From: Wolfiporia cocos
Lineage: Eukaryota; Basidiomycota; Agaricomycetes; Polyporales; Phaeolaceae
Length of the DNA: 64,000 nucleotides
NCBI GenBank assembly: GCA_029448655.1
Contig: JACCLO010000007.1
Coordinates: 3,410,001 to 3,474,000 of the forward strand
Reading direction: 5' to 3'
Part shown: positions 45,791 to 56,473 of the stretch, in pieces
Numbering within the stretch: the first letter of the stretch is position 1
How the letters are laid out: each line of letters starts with the position of its first letter
Position numbers and translations under genes: made by a program
Notes under the pieces: model-generated
The model's database searches: none
The model's input: only the letters and a program-made list of their open reading frames with translations
What the model was told of the DNA's origin: nothing

Positions 45791-46952
45791 TGTCACAGAT
45801 TTATCTGGGACTTACAGCATTTTTCCTATAAGATTATAGCAATTTACCTGGGATTTATACGTCTACCTACAAGTTATCTACGGGTTAACTCCCACTGCCA
45901 CAACGACAAGTCCTTAACTGGGCTTATCAACCACATGACCAGCATAGACACCGCTACGTCACAAGACTAATGATATCATCGCATTATCATCGGTAAACCC
46001 TACGGTCCGATATCCGCAATACATCATAAACGTCTAGACAATAGCAATCGTCATAGCATACGTCATAGGTCTCGCCCGACAGAGCAAGACCAAGCCACGT
46101 CATAGATCTTAGATCATAATGATAGGCCGAGCGCGGCACGCTCGCATAATAATGTCCACAAGTACAAACAGTGCCTCGCGGCCTTGTACTATTGGGTCGG
46201 CCTTCCCGGCTTCCCACCGCCATCAGATCCTTGATCACAATGGCATCTCAGGCGCGCCACGCCTTCGCATAATAATGGCAACACGACCATACAGCACTAT
46301 AATAGCACCAAGGCTATATCGCTATAGGTCACGGCCTCCTCGGCCTCCCACGGACTCGGTGTTCTCCAAGTCCCGGGCTTCTGCCATCACGGCGTCGCCC
46401 AAACACCGGACCTCGCCTCACGGCTAAGTCCAATACATGCCCCGGTAACCATCCGGACCGGGCTGTAACACATGCCACGGTACTTCCCGTCCAATGGCAT
46501 AACGACCTCGGCGCCTCGCCTTGGTCATCCAACGAAGCACGGCCAATCGCCATTATACCTCACAGTATCCGGCAACCGGCTTCCCATATACCCGGGCTGC
46601 GCCCGTGTTCATATGATAACATACGCAAATCCCTCTCCTACGATTGGTGCGGCCATTAGGGCCCATCACGGCCATTGTAGATAGAGTCCATAAACATCAG
46701 ATAAGATAGCGCTTCGCCTTTTTGGCAAAGCCACATAACCCGGAATGGTAGTACTAGCTAGTAGCACGTGCCATCCGAATAAACATGTATATAAGTAGGG
46801 ACTAGACGTCCTTTAACTTTAGTTCTATTATTCTCTCGGCTTGCGCCGTAGAATAACCTCTCACATCCTGCTGCGCTGGTATTGCCTCCTCTCTAAGTCG
46901 CCTTATCTCAACAATATAGGCACTTGGTGAGTCCCACAGGCTTACTGTGTCA
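45791..46952 (+). repeat. 3' LTR of the LARD
   Basis: 1162 bp, same sequence as 40721-41882 wherever compared; all open frames within the two LTRs translate identically. Confidence 0.93.
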
Positions 46953-47463
46953 GGGGGCACGGGATCTAAACCCTTGGGATGGAGGGTCTAAAATTTATCG
47001 TACGGGGCCAAGTGGCCGTATGGGTAGGCTGTGTCGTGCCTCTTCAGCCGCCTGGTGGGGCGCTGGGTTGTTATAGTAACGGGGGGGCGGTAATGCCCGT
47101 ATAGTGGCGCGGTAATGCGCGTAAATAGGTGCCCAGTGCCTCTGTAATCTGCCGTAGGGCCCCTTAACGCCTTTGATTATTTCGCGTCGGGTACACAACT
47201 ACTACGGTGGGGATGGAACCCAAAGCCTTTACGCCGCGTTGCACGACGGTGGCCCAGTAGCTTAGAAGCAACGGTAGGAGTGGTCCCCTACACGCTGTTC
47301 ACAAGTGTATTCCCCCAGAACCCAGTCCCTTGTCCCTGGGATACGGGAAGATAAAAGTTTATACACCCGAGTTGAAACTCGAGGGCGAAGAAACAGTGCA
47401 CTTTGCCCCTAGTGCGCCGGGGTTGTTCTGGAATGAACTCAGAACGGGGAGGAGACTCGTCTT
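46953..47463 (-). other. Leader of the family A element, part next to the 5' LTR
   Basis: It aligns with 20376-20895. The primer site (AAGACGAGTCT in sense, 47463-47453) lies one base inside from the 5' LTR and complements 47568-47558. Confidence 0.75.
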
Positions 47464-47464
47464 A

Positions 47465-47836
47465 TGACACAAGCGTATTCTCAAGCAACTACTCAGGGCA
47501 ATATTACTCGCGTGAAAGCGTATTGCTGGTCTGAGGCTACTCAAGGCAACAAAGGCCAAGACGAGTCTGGGGTGCTCCCTGCTCGTCTGGCTGGTATATA
47601 TGCTCGTAGGCTGTTTGTACATGTTTGGCTACTATACAGTATTACGTAAGCTGATAGACCGTATAGAGTATGGTAAACCCTATCGTAGGTGTAGAGCCAC
47701 ATCAAGGGTGTCCGGGGTCTGTGTAAGCACGTGTGGGGTGTTCGGGGTCCTTGCACGTGATGCATAGGCGGGCGCTTAGATAAGATAAGGGTTGTTCTTT
47801 AGTCGCAAGCAAGTTGGAGAAAATCGGCTTGTGACA
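47465..47836 (-). repeat. 5' LTR of the minus-strand family A element
   Basis: 372 bp. In sense orientation the TATA-like CATATATACC precedes AGACTCGTCTT (47568-47558), the predicted transcript start. Confidence 0.93.
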
Positions 47837-47841
47837 AGATA

Positions 47842-49253
47842 TACCTAGCAGGTCCTGTAACTGTAGCCAGACCAGTATACTCATGTATGTAGCAGGTCCT
47901 TGCAATAGCAAGCGCCCAGGGGACGGGTTCCTGCAAGGACCTCACCTGAGGCCCATGCTATTGCAAGGACCTCACCTGAGGGCCCATGCTATTGCGAGGA
48001 CCACACAATAGTGGTTGCCAGGCCTAGGAGTGCCTGAGGCAAGTATTGTACTATATCATGTTCATTCAATGTAGTGCCAATGAGACTTGAATATATTCGG
48101 AGTATGTATGAGTACAACAATGTCTGTAGTAAAGGTAAGCAACAGTGAAAGATCTACCAGAGAGCATCAGTCAGTAGCCTTGAGCATCAACATCAACATG
48201 CACCGCTCACACTGCAAATCAGCACAGATAGAAAATTTGTGCGCACTGGTGCATTGCGTGAGCAACAGCATACTCATGGGTGTGGGGATAGACACTTACG
48301 TGTATGTCAGTCAGTGCACATCTTGATGAGGCAGTTTGCTGAGGTGGTCACATGGCGGTGATCTCCACGTCGGCGCAGGCCAAGGTTCAACATACTCAGT
48401 GGGAAAAGCAGGCAGAAAATGTACCTCGTAATGAGAACCCACAGATATAAATGATTTGAGGTTGCCAAATGATGCCAGCACGTTCTGGAGTGACTGGTAC
48501 ATTAAGTACCTGTATGTTAGGGACAATATGGGTCAGTATATGCTCGTCACCAGAGCGAAAATGAGCCTACCAGTGAGAGAGGAACAACTTACTGGTAAGT
48601 ACCAGCTGGACTCCATCCACTGCTCTGGCTCCCTTGCTGCTGATCTCTTCACCACGAAGACTCAATTGGCTGTGGTTGAGCTTGGCATCGCCTCGCTAAG
48701 TCTCAGAGGACAGTGTCACACAGAAAATGCGAGGAGAGAGATGGATTGCGCACTTCGTGTGGCTGCTGTTATATGTTACAAACAACACAGTTTCGAGAGC
48801 CGACCGAAATATGACAGAAGAAAAAGTAGTGATACACGATTGAGAGAAGCAAGTGATCATGTAACTCGATAAGGAAAAATGACTACCATAACAGTCCTGT
48901 GACTATGAGTCCATGTGAAGTAGTGGAGAAAACGGATGGGAGCCACATCATTAGCACAGACACATCCGACATATCATCAGGATTGGCATACGAAACACAC
49001 GATGGCTCGGATTCCGTCAATGATGTCAAGACCGCATCCTATTTACATGCACATCTTGCCATCCTCCAGCATGGGAACATTGGTCTGAAACGTCGTGGAT
49101 CCTACTTTGCGTTTGCATATCGCTCCCTCGGGACATGTCTCACGCACTGGTAGAGTCGGTGTGGAGGTTTTAGTACAGTAAGGAAAATAAACAAAAATAC
49201 CAAAAATAAAATATAAGCGCAGGACGACGACCTGTACACTCGTTAGCCCTGCA
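47842..49253. other. hAT-derived residue, no gene recognised
   Basis: Between 47893 and 48005 a unit like GCAAGGACCTCACCTGAGG followed by CCCATGCTATT is repeated about three times. An open frame at 48456-48872 (plus) shows no domain I recognise. It may be the remains of the hAT interior. Confidence 0.4.
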
Positions 49254-49380
49254 ATGAATATGTCCACCCTCTTTAATCCTGCAAATAATATTTCGGTCCT
49301 CATTGATCCTGCAAATAACATTTTGGTCCTTGTTGATCCTGCAAATAGTATTTTGGTCCTTGTTGATCCTACAAAATATA
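49254..49380. repeat. 30-bp tandem repeat, left part (split by the TRIM)
   Basis: About four units related to those at 1399-1555. The array continues at 51284 after the TRIM; the broken unit ACAAAATATA/TTTTGTCC corresponds to ACAAAATATATTTCGGTCC in the first array. Confidence 0.8.
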
Positions 49381-49940
49381 TGTCACAGACTTACCAGTCT
49401 GTGAGGACCCAGGCATCTGGGGAGGCCCTAACGCCTAACAAGGCGGTGCGCAAGCCAGCACGACCGCGACGTCGGCTGTATCCCATGGGGGAACTCCTAA
49501 GAGGCGACGAGTTGAGCTGGCGCACAGACAAGCAAGTCGAGAGGGGCCCCGGGCCCGAGCGCACGCAGACAAAGGATAAGAGAGGAGCGTTAGCTCATTG
49601 ACGAGAATCCTAAAGATGGGGCTGTAAGGCCGCCATCTTGTCGTATATATACATGTGGGAACGTTGAGACCACGAGTCCTACCCTAATGTAATGGCCTGT
49701 GCGCCGTAACTAAGGGATCACGGGAAACGTAACGTAACATGTAACGATGTGACCGTAAGTGTCCGTACCTGAGGCGCGCGCTACCCTACAGCGCTAAACT
49801 ACTGGGTCAGATGATCTAGATGGCAAGAGGAGACGCTGGAGGTGGCTAAAGACCAGGAAGGCGCGCGCGCACCTAGCGGCGCCTATGAGTACCAATAGCG
49901 AGGGATGTACAGATAACCCCCCCAGGAGTGATCCGTGACA
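49381..49940 (-). repeat. 3' LTR of the TRIM
   Basis: In sense orientation TGTCACGGATCACTCC to AAGTCTGTGACA; the solo LTR at 21651-22207 is a relative. Confidence 0.92.
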
Positions 49941-50723
49941 TTACCCCCCCTCCGAGAAAACGTCGTCTCTGACGTTGGTCCTACGACATTCCTTCCTATT
50001 GGTTGATAGAGATCCCGGCACTGCTGGGCCGGCACCACCCGTCACTATCGCAGCAGGGAGCACCCAGGATTTCTGACGGTCCGTCCGTCGGAGAGGATTG
50101 AAGAGAAGGGGACGCGCGCTGGTGGGGACGCCAACCCAACGCGGCGCCGAGCGCACCACTGCTCACCGAGTAGAGAGGGACAGCATTTGTAGCTAGATTT
50201 TTTGTTGAAGTTTTCGCGGCCAGCAAGGATCGCTCCCAGCCGCTACTCACTGTGGGTGTCCGTCACCCGTGTCCGTCATACCCAAAGGCCGATTCTGTCG
50301 GTGTCGTGTCCATATTCATCTTGTTGACCGGTCGTTGTGGGGTTGGACATCCTTGCGGAGTCCTTCGCATACCCACGGGTCAAGGTTCTTGAGTCGCTCC
50401 TGCCGCCCAGGGATAATGGCCGAGGTGCCCTAGACCTCCACACGCGCATGCATTCCCTTTGCAGGGGTGATGGCGGCGGGTCCTCAAACGGGGCTTACCC
50501 TGGTCGATCCCGCTACCCTGTGTTCATGGGGGGCGGTCTTGTCTATTCACTCCCTACGGTCGCTTTGCCTGGTGTAGCGTTTCGTGGGGGCTCGTAAGGC
50601 TACGGACCGCCGGCGCTTCTACCGACGGCTGCCCCGCCACGCTGCCATGGCGACCTGTAGGTGGAAACCTCTCGGCCCCAACGCAGTTGGCGTCGGAGGG
50701 GAGAGTAAATATCTTTAGGATTA
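49941..50723 (-). other. Interior of the TRIM
   Basis: 783 bp, no open frame with a recognisable domain. It holds only a primer site at one end and a polypurine tract at the other, plus GC-rich sequence of unknown role. Confidence 0.7.
50711..50722 (-). promoter_or_regulatory. TRIM primer binding site, self-priming type
   Basis: In sense AATCCTAAAGAT, one base after the 5' LTR; exact complement of the predicted transcript start ATCTTTAGGATT (50960-50949 on the minus strand), itself about 31 nt after TATATA (50987-50995). Confidence 0.75.
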
Positions 50724-51283
50724 TGTCACAGACTTACCAGTCTGTGAGGACCCAGGCATCTGGGGAGGCCCTAACGCCTAACAAGGCGGTGCGCAAGCCA
50801 GCACGACCGCGACGTCGGCTGTATCCCATGGGGGAACTCCTAAGAGGCGACGAGTTGAGCTGGCGCACAGACAAGCAAGTCGAGAGGGGCCCCGGGCCCG
50901 AGCGCACGCAGACAAAGGATAAGAGAGGAGCGTTAGCTCATTGACGAGAATCCTAAAGATGGGGCTGTAAGGCCGCCATCTTGTCGTATATATACATGTG
51001 GGAACGTTGAGACCACGAGTCCTACCCTAATGTAATGGCCTGTGCGCCGTAACTAAGGGATCACGGGAAACGTAACGTAACATGTAACGATGTGACCGTA
51101 AGTGTCCGTACCTGAGGCGCGCGCTACCCTACAGCGCTAAACTACTGGGTCAGATGATCTAGATGGCAAGAGGAGACGCTGGAGGTGGCTAAAGACCAGG
51201 AAGGCGCGCGCGCACCTAGCGGCGCCTATGAGTACCAATAGCGAGGGATGTACAGATAACCCCCCCAGGAGTGATCCGTGACA
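50724..51283 (-). repeat. 5' LTR of the TRIM
   Basis: 560 bp, same sequence as 49381-49940 wherever compared. It contains the predicted promoter and transcript start that complements the primer site. Confidence 0.92.
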
Positions 51284-51680
51284 ATATATTTTGTCCCTCA
51301 TTGATCCTGCAAGTACCCTGCGTGTAGTATCTGCTCGTATCTATGTATATCTACCAAGCTGCTATTTACAATAGTTAGCAGACTAGATATGAGAGCTCGC
51401 GTTTTGCTGGTGATACTGCTATCATATATGGTGCTATAGTATAATTACTAGTTTTTTCCGTTAGAGCTTTCAGGCTGGGGGCCCACGGCTTTTCCCAGCT
51501 TGGCCTGAGTCACAAGCTGGGCCCTGGGCTGTCTCAAGCCATGGTGTAAAGCCCAGCTTGGCCTGGTCTAAGTAGGGCTTGGCCCGGCCCGGCTCATGGC
51601 CCAAAGCCAGGCCTGGCACATCACTAGGTGAAAGTGCACCAACCCCTCAAAATTGAGCCTGCCAAGTGAGGCGGCATTAG

Positions 51681-52023
51681 GGGGCTGCATGGTGTAGTGG
51701 CAACCATGTACAAGTTTGATGAATCCAGCACCAGTTTGCAGAATTGGGTTTGAGCCAGTCCCAGGGACAGACCTCCCCATTTTTCACACAGGTGTTTCAG
51801 TGGGTATGGCTGGTCAGTTCATGCTGTGCAAGTCCCACACTACTTCCAGAGCCCGGTCTGCGGCCAAGGTTCTGGAAGTGTGCGTAAACGCATTTCCTCC
51901 CTTGGTTGGGGTTCAAAGCCAGACAGGTTTAAAATTTCCCTGTAATCTCTAGCAGCCCCAGAGAGACAACTTTGTCGACTGCTGAAGGGTGCACCTATGT
52001 GCAACGCTCCACCAAAAAAAAGA
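51681..52023 (+). mobile_element. tRNA-headed SINE, about 343 bp
   Basis: The start GGGGCTG and CAGTCCC about 75 nt later pair like an acceptor stem; TGGTGTAGTGG resembles a Pol III A box (with TGGT/ACCA as a D stem) and GGTTTGAGCC a B box. A roughly 260-bp body ends in CCACCAAAAAAAA. Flanks GAGGCGGCATTAG (51668-51680) and GAGGTGGCATTAG (52024-52036) match at 12 of 13. The A-tail and duplication fit LINE-mediated retroposition, though the LINE at 9139-18950 has a different tail. Confidence 0.72.
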
Positions 52024-52036
52024 GAGGTGGCATTAG

Positions 52037-52746
52037 TGTTACGGTTATTCCGATTTTTCGAACACTGACAGAACTCATCATTGGGTGAATACAATACAGG
52101 GACTTGTTGTGCAACCAATCCCTTGGCTACTCCTGACTCTACTGGGTGCATCCCCAGTTGTACTAGTGTATAGAACGCATTTCACCTTTGGCAGATCCAA
52201 CTCTGCCCCCATTTCATATTTATCATTCGTTAGCTGACAGATGGTGGTCAACCGCCATCATCATTTATATCTATCATTTCAGATATATCGCTGCATACTT
52301 ATCAAACGTTTCATACTATAGCGTAGATGGTAGCGGTGGCATCTGGGACAGACCTGACCCCTAGAACTTAACGTAGTATATAAACTCATGTACTTACTGT
52401 CGAGGCTCTTCAGCTCGACCTTGTTGTACAAACAAGAAGTCTTATACTCATTCTCAAACGTAGGAAGCTACGCTCAGTATCTCTCTCGAGCAATCCAAAC
52501 GACTAAGTCCTCGAAGTGCACACTGACTTCTCGGACTTAGGCAAGTCTCATACTCTATTAGACTTGCAACCCGAACAGATTATATCCTCTAATGCATATT
52601 GGATATTGATCGATCTCCTAGGAACTTCACCTAGGACTTGAAGGCATCTAACGAGCATTTGCCTTGCATATGTCCTTTGGACTATGTGCAGAAGAATGAT
52701 CTATATTTAGGACTCGAATATACAAATGGGTATTCGACCCGTAACA
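52037..52746 (+). repeat. Solo LTR, family K (710 bp)
   Basis: TGTTACGGTTATTCC to CGACCCGTAACA, flanked by ATTAG at 52032-52036 and 52747-52751. It landed exactly at the edge of the SINE's duplication. Family K is the LTR of the chromovirus at 56474-64000. Confidence 0.92.
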
Positions 52747-52751
52747 ATTAG

Positions 52752-53420
52752 TCTCGTGACCAGACAGTAAACACTGGATGGAGTTTAAGTATCTGAAGGC
52801 TCATCGCAGTGTCACCAGGGGCATTATCTAATGACTTTGTCAGGAACATGTTGGTATCATTTTAATAAGTGATCAAATGCAAACATAATGTACCAATCAA
52901 TAACATGGCTGTAGCTTATATAATATTTCCACAATTTGTCTAAAATCTAGTCAAGATTTGAGCCATGATTGCATGGCATTCTGCATTTTGCAGGTTTTCA
53001 GAATGTTCTTCGATTGACAAACATATGTCCATATTGCATGCTCATCAAATGAGTATGGCATGCTATCAGCCTTGAACTTATGATTCCATTTCAATTCAAA
53101 CATCAAACATCAACACCACAGATTGATTATGACCTTGTAATCTAGTCTGGCTTTGAGATCATGCACATTGCCTGTCCTGTACCAGGCCAGAAAATGGGCC
53201 CAAAAAAAGTACAATGACATCTAAATACTAAAGGGCCATGGAGGAAAACCATGTGGTTCTCAAGTGGCAACTGTGCATTCATTGGCCTGTAGGGCATGGC
53301 ACTGTCCCTGTGTTATTTCCCATGCCTGGCACCTACAACACACACGGCATTCAAATCCCTTCAGCCGTGTCCTCCCTCCACTGTGCCACGGGATTTTGTA
53401 GCTGTTGTAACATAGATAGT
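52752..53420. other. No gene recognised
   Basis: AT-rich DNA with only short open frames. The right limit is the approximate start of an old J-like LTR. Confidence 0.45.
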
Positions 53421-53513
53421 TTCACATGCCAATTTCAAGCTTCTAGGCACAGTACCTTTTCCGATCATCGAGAGCACCCCCGAGGCTGGAAACCCAATGC
53501 CTCAGCTAGATCC

Positions 53514-54766
53514 TGACACAAACTACTCACTTATACTTCTTGAGGGTGGTTGACGAGAGATGTAGGGTGGCAGCGAGGTAGTTGAGTGCTTAGGTCGATG
53601 TACGATTGAGCAGGAGTCAAGAGGTGATTAGTTCTGAGGGTAGTCCTCAGAGGATTATGGGTTATATACATGTATTGGCAACAGTGTAGCTAGGCCTACC
53701 CTAAAGCTGAGGGGTCTGTGCACCGGCGGTAATACCAGGCGCATGATACGGGGTGCGGCGGGGAGCCGCATAGCCATGCCAATACAGGCGGCTACAGGGG
53801 ACACGTCAGTGTGCACCTACAGGAGGGCCGCATCAGCGTGTGTCAATGGGAGGCGCTTGGTATAGGCGCCAGTTGAGGCCACGTCAGCGTGCGTCTAAGG
53901 ACGGTAGCTGCCGGGTGAGGTTCCACAGTCAGGTGTTGTGGTTGAGGCAGTGGCCAAGGAGGATTTGGGACATGCCATAGTCATGTGTCTAGATGTAGGC
54001 ACGGGTTCGGGGTCATGTGACTGTACGAGGACAGACACGGGGTTCAAGTACATAGGTTAGGGGTACTAACTACGTGTAAGGTATTCGATGTAGGTAACGT
54101 GTTAGTTAATTACGAGTAAATGCCTAATAACTATGTGTAGCTCCGTAGGAAGGCAGGAAACTCAGGTAAAAATAGGGTATGCCCTAGGAAATCTGTGACA
54201 CAGACTCGCCTCTGTGCTACCCCTGGGCTCAGGGGGGATCCTACAACGCCCCACAGGGCCATAAACCGACATGCTAGCGGTGAGCGCAGAGGCTACGTGG
54301 GAGGCAGAGCCATTCCTAGTGTACGCCGACATAGCGTCGCAGGTTCACAAACAAGGAAGAGATGATAGGGGCCCCGGGTCAGCGAGTCACACAGGTGTTA
54401 GCGAGTAAGGGGAGATCCCATTGTCGAGAATCTAAGAGATGGGGTGTAAGCCCACATCTCGTCGTAATATATACATGATGTTTGTAACTACGAGTCGTGC
54501 CCTAAAGTAATGGCCCGTGCGCATTATCTAAGAGGCACATGACAAGTAACGTACATGTAACTACTGTGACCGTAACGTGTCCGTACCTGAGGCGCGCGCT
54601 ACCCTACAGCGCTAAACTACTGAGTCAGATGATCTAGATGGCAAAGAGGAGATGCTGGAGGTGGCTGAGGATCAGGAAGGCACGCGGACGCCTAGCGGCA
54701 CCTATGAGTACCTATAGCGAGGGATGTCAGAACCCCCCACCGGGAATTCTGTGACAATCTGTGACA
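53514..54766 (-). repeat. Solo LTR, family E (B-like), with LTR F nested inside
   Basis: TGACACAAACTACTCAC to AATCTGTGACA, flanked by GATCC at 53509-53513 and 54767-54771. Without LTR F it is about 687 bp. TATA-like sequence at 53650 reads minus. It is related to family B around AGTTCTGAGGG. Confidence 0.85.
54196..54756 (-). repeat. Solo LTR, family F, nested in LTR E
   Basis: Inverted relative of 9450-9987 (in sense TGTCACAGAATTCCCGG). Flanked by ATCTG at 54191-54195 and 54757-54761. Confidence 0.88.
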
Positions 54767-55257
54767 GATCCACGCCCTACAGATGAACCACCACAGGCAC
54801 TAGCTAACAGCATCACCAGCCACACCTAAGAACCCTAGTCCCCGACCACATGTCCAGTCCACCATAAAGCCAATAGCAGTCACGTGACCCTGACCAACCA
54901 CGATGAGCCCAGTAGCACCTAACCAGACCAACCCCTTGCTACCTGGACCACACCTCATCAGGGCACGACCATCCAGATTCACGGCTAGGACTATGTCCAC
55001 CCAACCAACTGAACCCAACACCTCCCGTCTCCACAGACTACAGCCATTACCAGCTACACGGTCATTACCGACCAAGGACTCATGCCATTACTGGCACAGA
55101 CTATGTACTATACGGACTAAGGCCCATGGAAGGCCTTAAACTCCAGCCGCCCTAGTCCATGAGGCACCGACCTCGGGCAGCACCTGTACGACTGAGAACC
55201 CTAGCAGTCACAGGACTCTACGTACCGATTGCAGCCGATCACGCTCGATCACCCTAC

Positions 55258-56203
55258 TGTCATGGTTAATTCACGTGACCTCTATATTGCCATACGCCGG
55301 GGTCAAACTCACGTATCTACGTGTCACAAACTGACATAGGCTCGCCTATATCCCTCTACTCTCTCTCTATACACCCTATCTCTCAGCCCTAGCCCACGTG
55401 AAAGGCCGAGGTACAACGCCGTCTCAAGATGTCGGCGAGGTGTGGTGACGAGGTCTTCAAGGGGAGCACGCCTAGTGGTAGCAGAATGAGGGGAAGTGCC
55501 CCCTAGACTGAGAATAACAGAACTGGGGAGTAAGCCCCAGCCCGACGTACTATATGTACAGGCAGAGACGACGTAACTACTGGGGGTTGGCCCACCCTAA
55601 AGGGGGCCGTGCATCGCTACGCAATAGCACGCCATACAAATGTCATCTACCTAGCATGTGAGCGGACTGGTGGGGAGGACGGGCCGTAACCCTACTATCT
55701 ACGGCAATCTGTATCTAATCTATAGGTCACGTGACTATCTACGCACCAGTTCCTGCGTTCGACCCACGGAGAGGGCAGATCCCAGGCAACAGCCCAGAAT
55801 CTGTGACACTACGTCTCCTGTCACATGATCTCCCCCATAGTCACCTGACTTATAGATTAGCATACATGTACACAGCCTCTATCTTATCTACTTAGCGTAG
55901 AGGCCACCTTTAGGGTGGCCTTAGCGTCTGTGTTGCCAAGCATGTATATAGTCTGTAGTGTTCTGAGGCTTACACCTCAGAACAGTTATTGTAACGTTGG
56001 GGCGTGTCCCTCATACAACACCTCTCCTCTGCGTGCCTCCGTCGATGACAACGTCTACTGGGCTCTGCCCTATATCCCCGCGCTAGTCTGTGGTCCCCCT
56101 CGCTGGTAGTATCATACGCGACATCAGCAGGACCATACCCCATGCTAGCCAGCGGTGCTGATAACCCCTCAATAGGCCGCAGACCCAGAGTGAGTCTGTG
56201 TCA
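55258..56203 (+). repeat. Solo LTR, family M, with LTR B nested inside
   Basis: TGTCATGGTTAATTCACG to GAGTCTGTGTCA, flanked by CCTAC at 55253-55257 and 56204-56208. Without LTR B it is about 454 bp. CATGTATATAGTC at 55940 is the TATA-like element, plus sense. Confidence 0.82.
55322..55808 (-). repeat. Solo LTR, family B, nested in LTR M
   Basis: TGTCACAAACTGACAT to AGAATCTGTGACA, flanked by CTACG at 55317-55321 and 55809-55813. It defines the ends of the copy at 817-1297. Confidence 0.88.
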
Positions 56204-56473
56204 CCTACATCACGCACAGCCCGTACTGGCCAGTCCACGCTCTCGGCAGATGTCATCCTTCAGTACCAGCACGTGGGAACCTGGGCCACCATGTGCCTCC
56301 CCCTCAGTACCAGTCCTTGGGAACTGGACTGCAGACGCCCCGATCACGGACATAGAACCCCGCCATTACTGGTGAACCCTTGATCGACGAGAACCACCAA
56401 TCGAGCCTAACTTGCTACATTGCCATAGACATCCAGCGCTCCCCTAGCCATACCAGCACTCGCGCTCCGATGC

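Larger units (their letters stand above)
40721..46952 (+). mobile_element. LARD-like non-autonomous LTR retrotransposon, 6.2 kb (family C)
   Basis: Two 1162-bp LTRs (40721-41882, 45791-46952), which appear identical, flank a 3908-bp interior with no gag or pol. It is flanked by GGGGG at 40716-40720 and 46953-46957, though a G run makes that duplication less informative; the leader of the host element resumes exactly after it. Primer site at 41884-41895, polypurine tract AAAGCGGGGGTAA before the 3' LTR. Identical LTRs suggest a recent insertion; the enzymes must come from elsewhere and no partner is visible in the window. Confidence 0.92.
33411..47836 (-). mobile_element. Full Gypsy family A element with intact polyprotein; leader split by a LARD
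   Basis: LTRs of 372 bp lie at 47465-47836 (5') and 33411-33782 (3'), flanked by AGATA at 33406-33410 and 47837-47841. The LARD at 40721-46952 sits in the untranslated leader between the 5' LTR and the start codon, with duplication GGGGG. Without it the element is about 8.19 kb. The coding region has no stop, so the protein machinery may still be functional, but the transcript would now carry 6.2 kb of foreign leader. Confidence 0.95.
49381..51283 (-). mobile_element. TRIM (terminal-repeat retrotransposon in miniature), 1.9 kb, family D
   Basis: Two 560-bp LTRs (49381-49940 and 50724-51283) that look identical flank 783 bp without coding capacity. Duplication ATATA at 49376-49380 and 51284-51288. 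Minus orientation follows from the polypurine tract (GGAGGGGGGGTAA in sense) abutting the LTR at 49940 and from the TATA direction. The primer site abuts the other LTR. Identical LTRs suggest a recent insertion. Confidence 0.93.
33047..51626. mobile_element. Remains of a single hAT-like element split by nested insertions
   Basis: TAGTGATGTACCGGCC at 33047 and the complement GGCCTGGCACATCACTA ending at 51626 look like the two TIRs of one element. The 8-bp flanks are identical: GGTGAAAG at 33039-33046 and at 51627-51634. Subtracting the Gypsy element (33411-47836), the TRIM (49381-51283) and their duplications leaves about 2.2 kb. No transposase is readable in the residue, which includes a 30-bp tandem array. 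Confidence 0.6.
53421..56473 (+). repeat. Old J-like LTR carrying nested LTRs; target of the chromovirus
   Basis: Pieces at 53421-53513, 54767-55257 and 56204-56473 join into one sequence that matches the inverted copy at 31146-32702 and, at its 3' part, family J (for example CCCGATCACGGAC, GAACCCCGCCATTAC, CGATCGACGAGAACCACC). The start degenerates from TGTCACAAGCCAATTTC. The end lies beyond the chromovirus, outside the window. Confidence 0.7.

Noticed and set aside
47893..48005. CRISPR-like spaced repeats
   Set aside because: Only about three imperfect direct repeats with no unique spacers; a eukaryotic tandem repeat.
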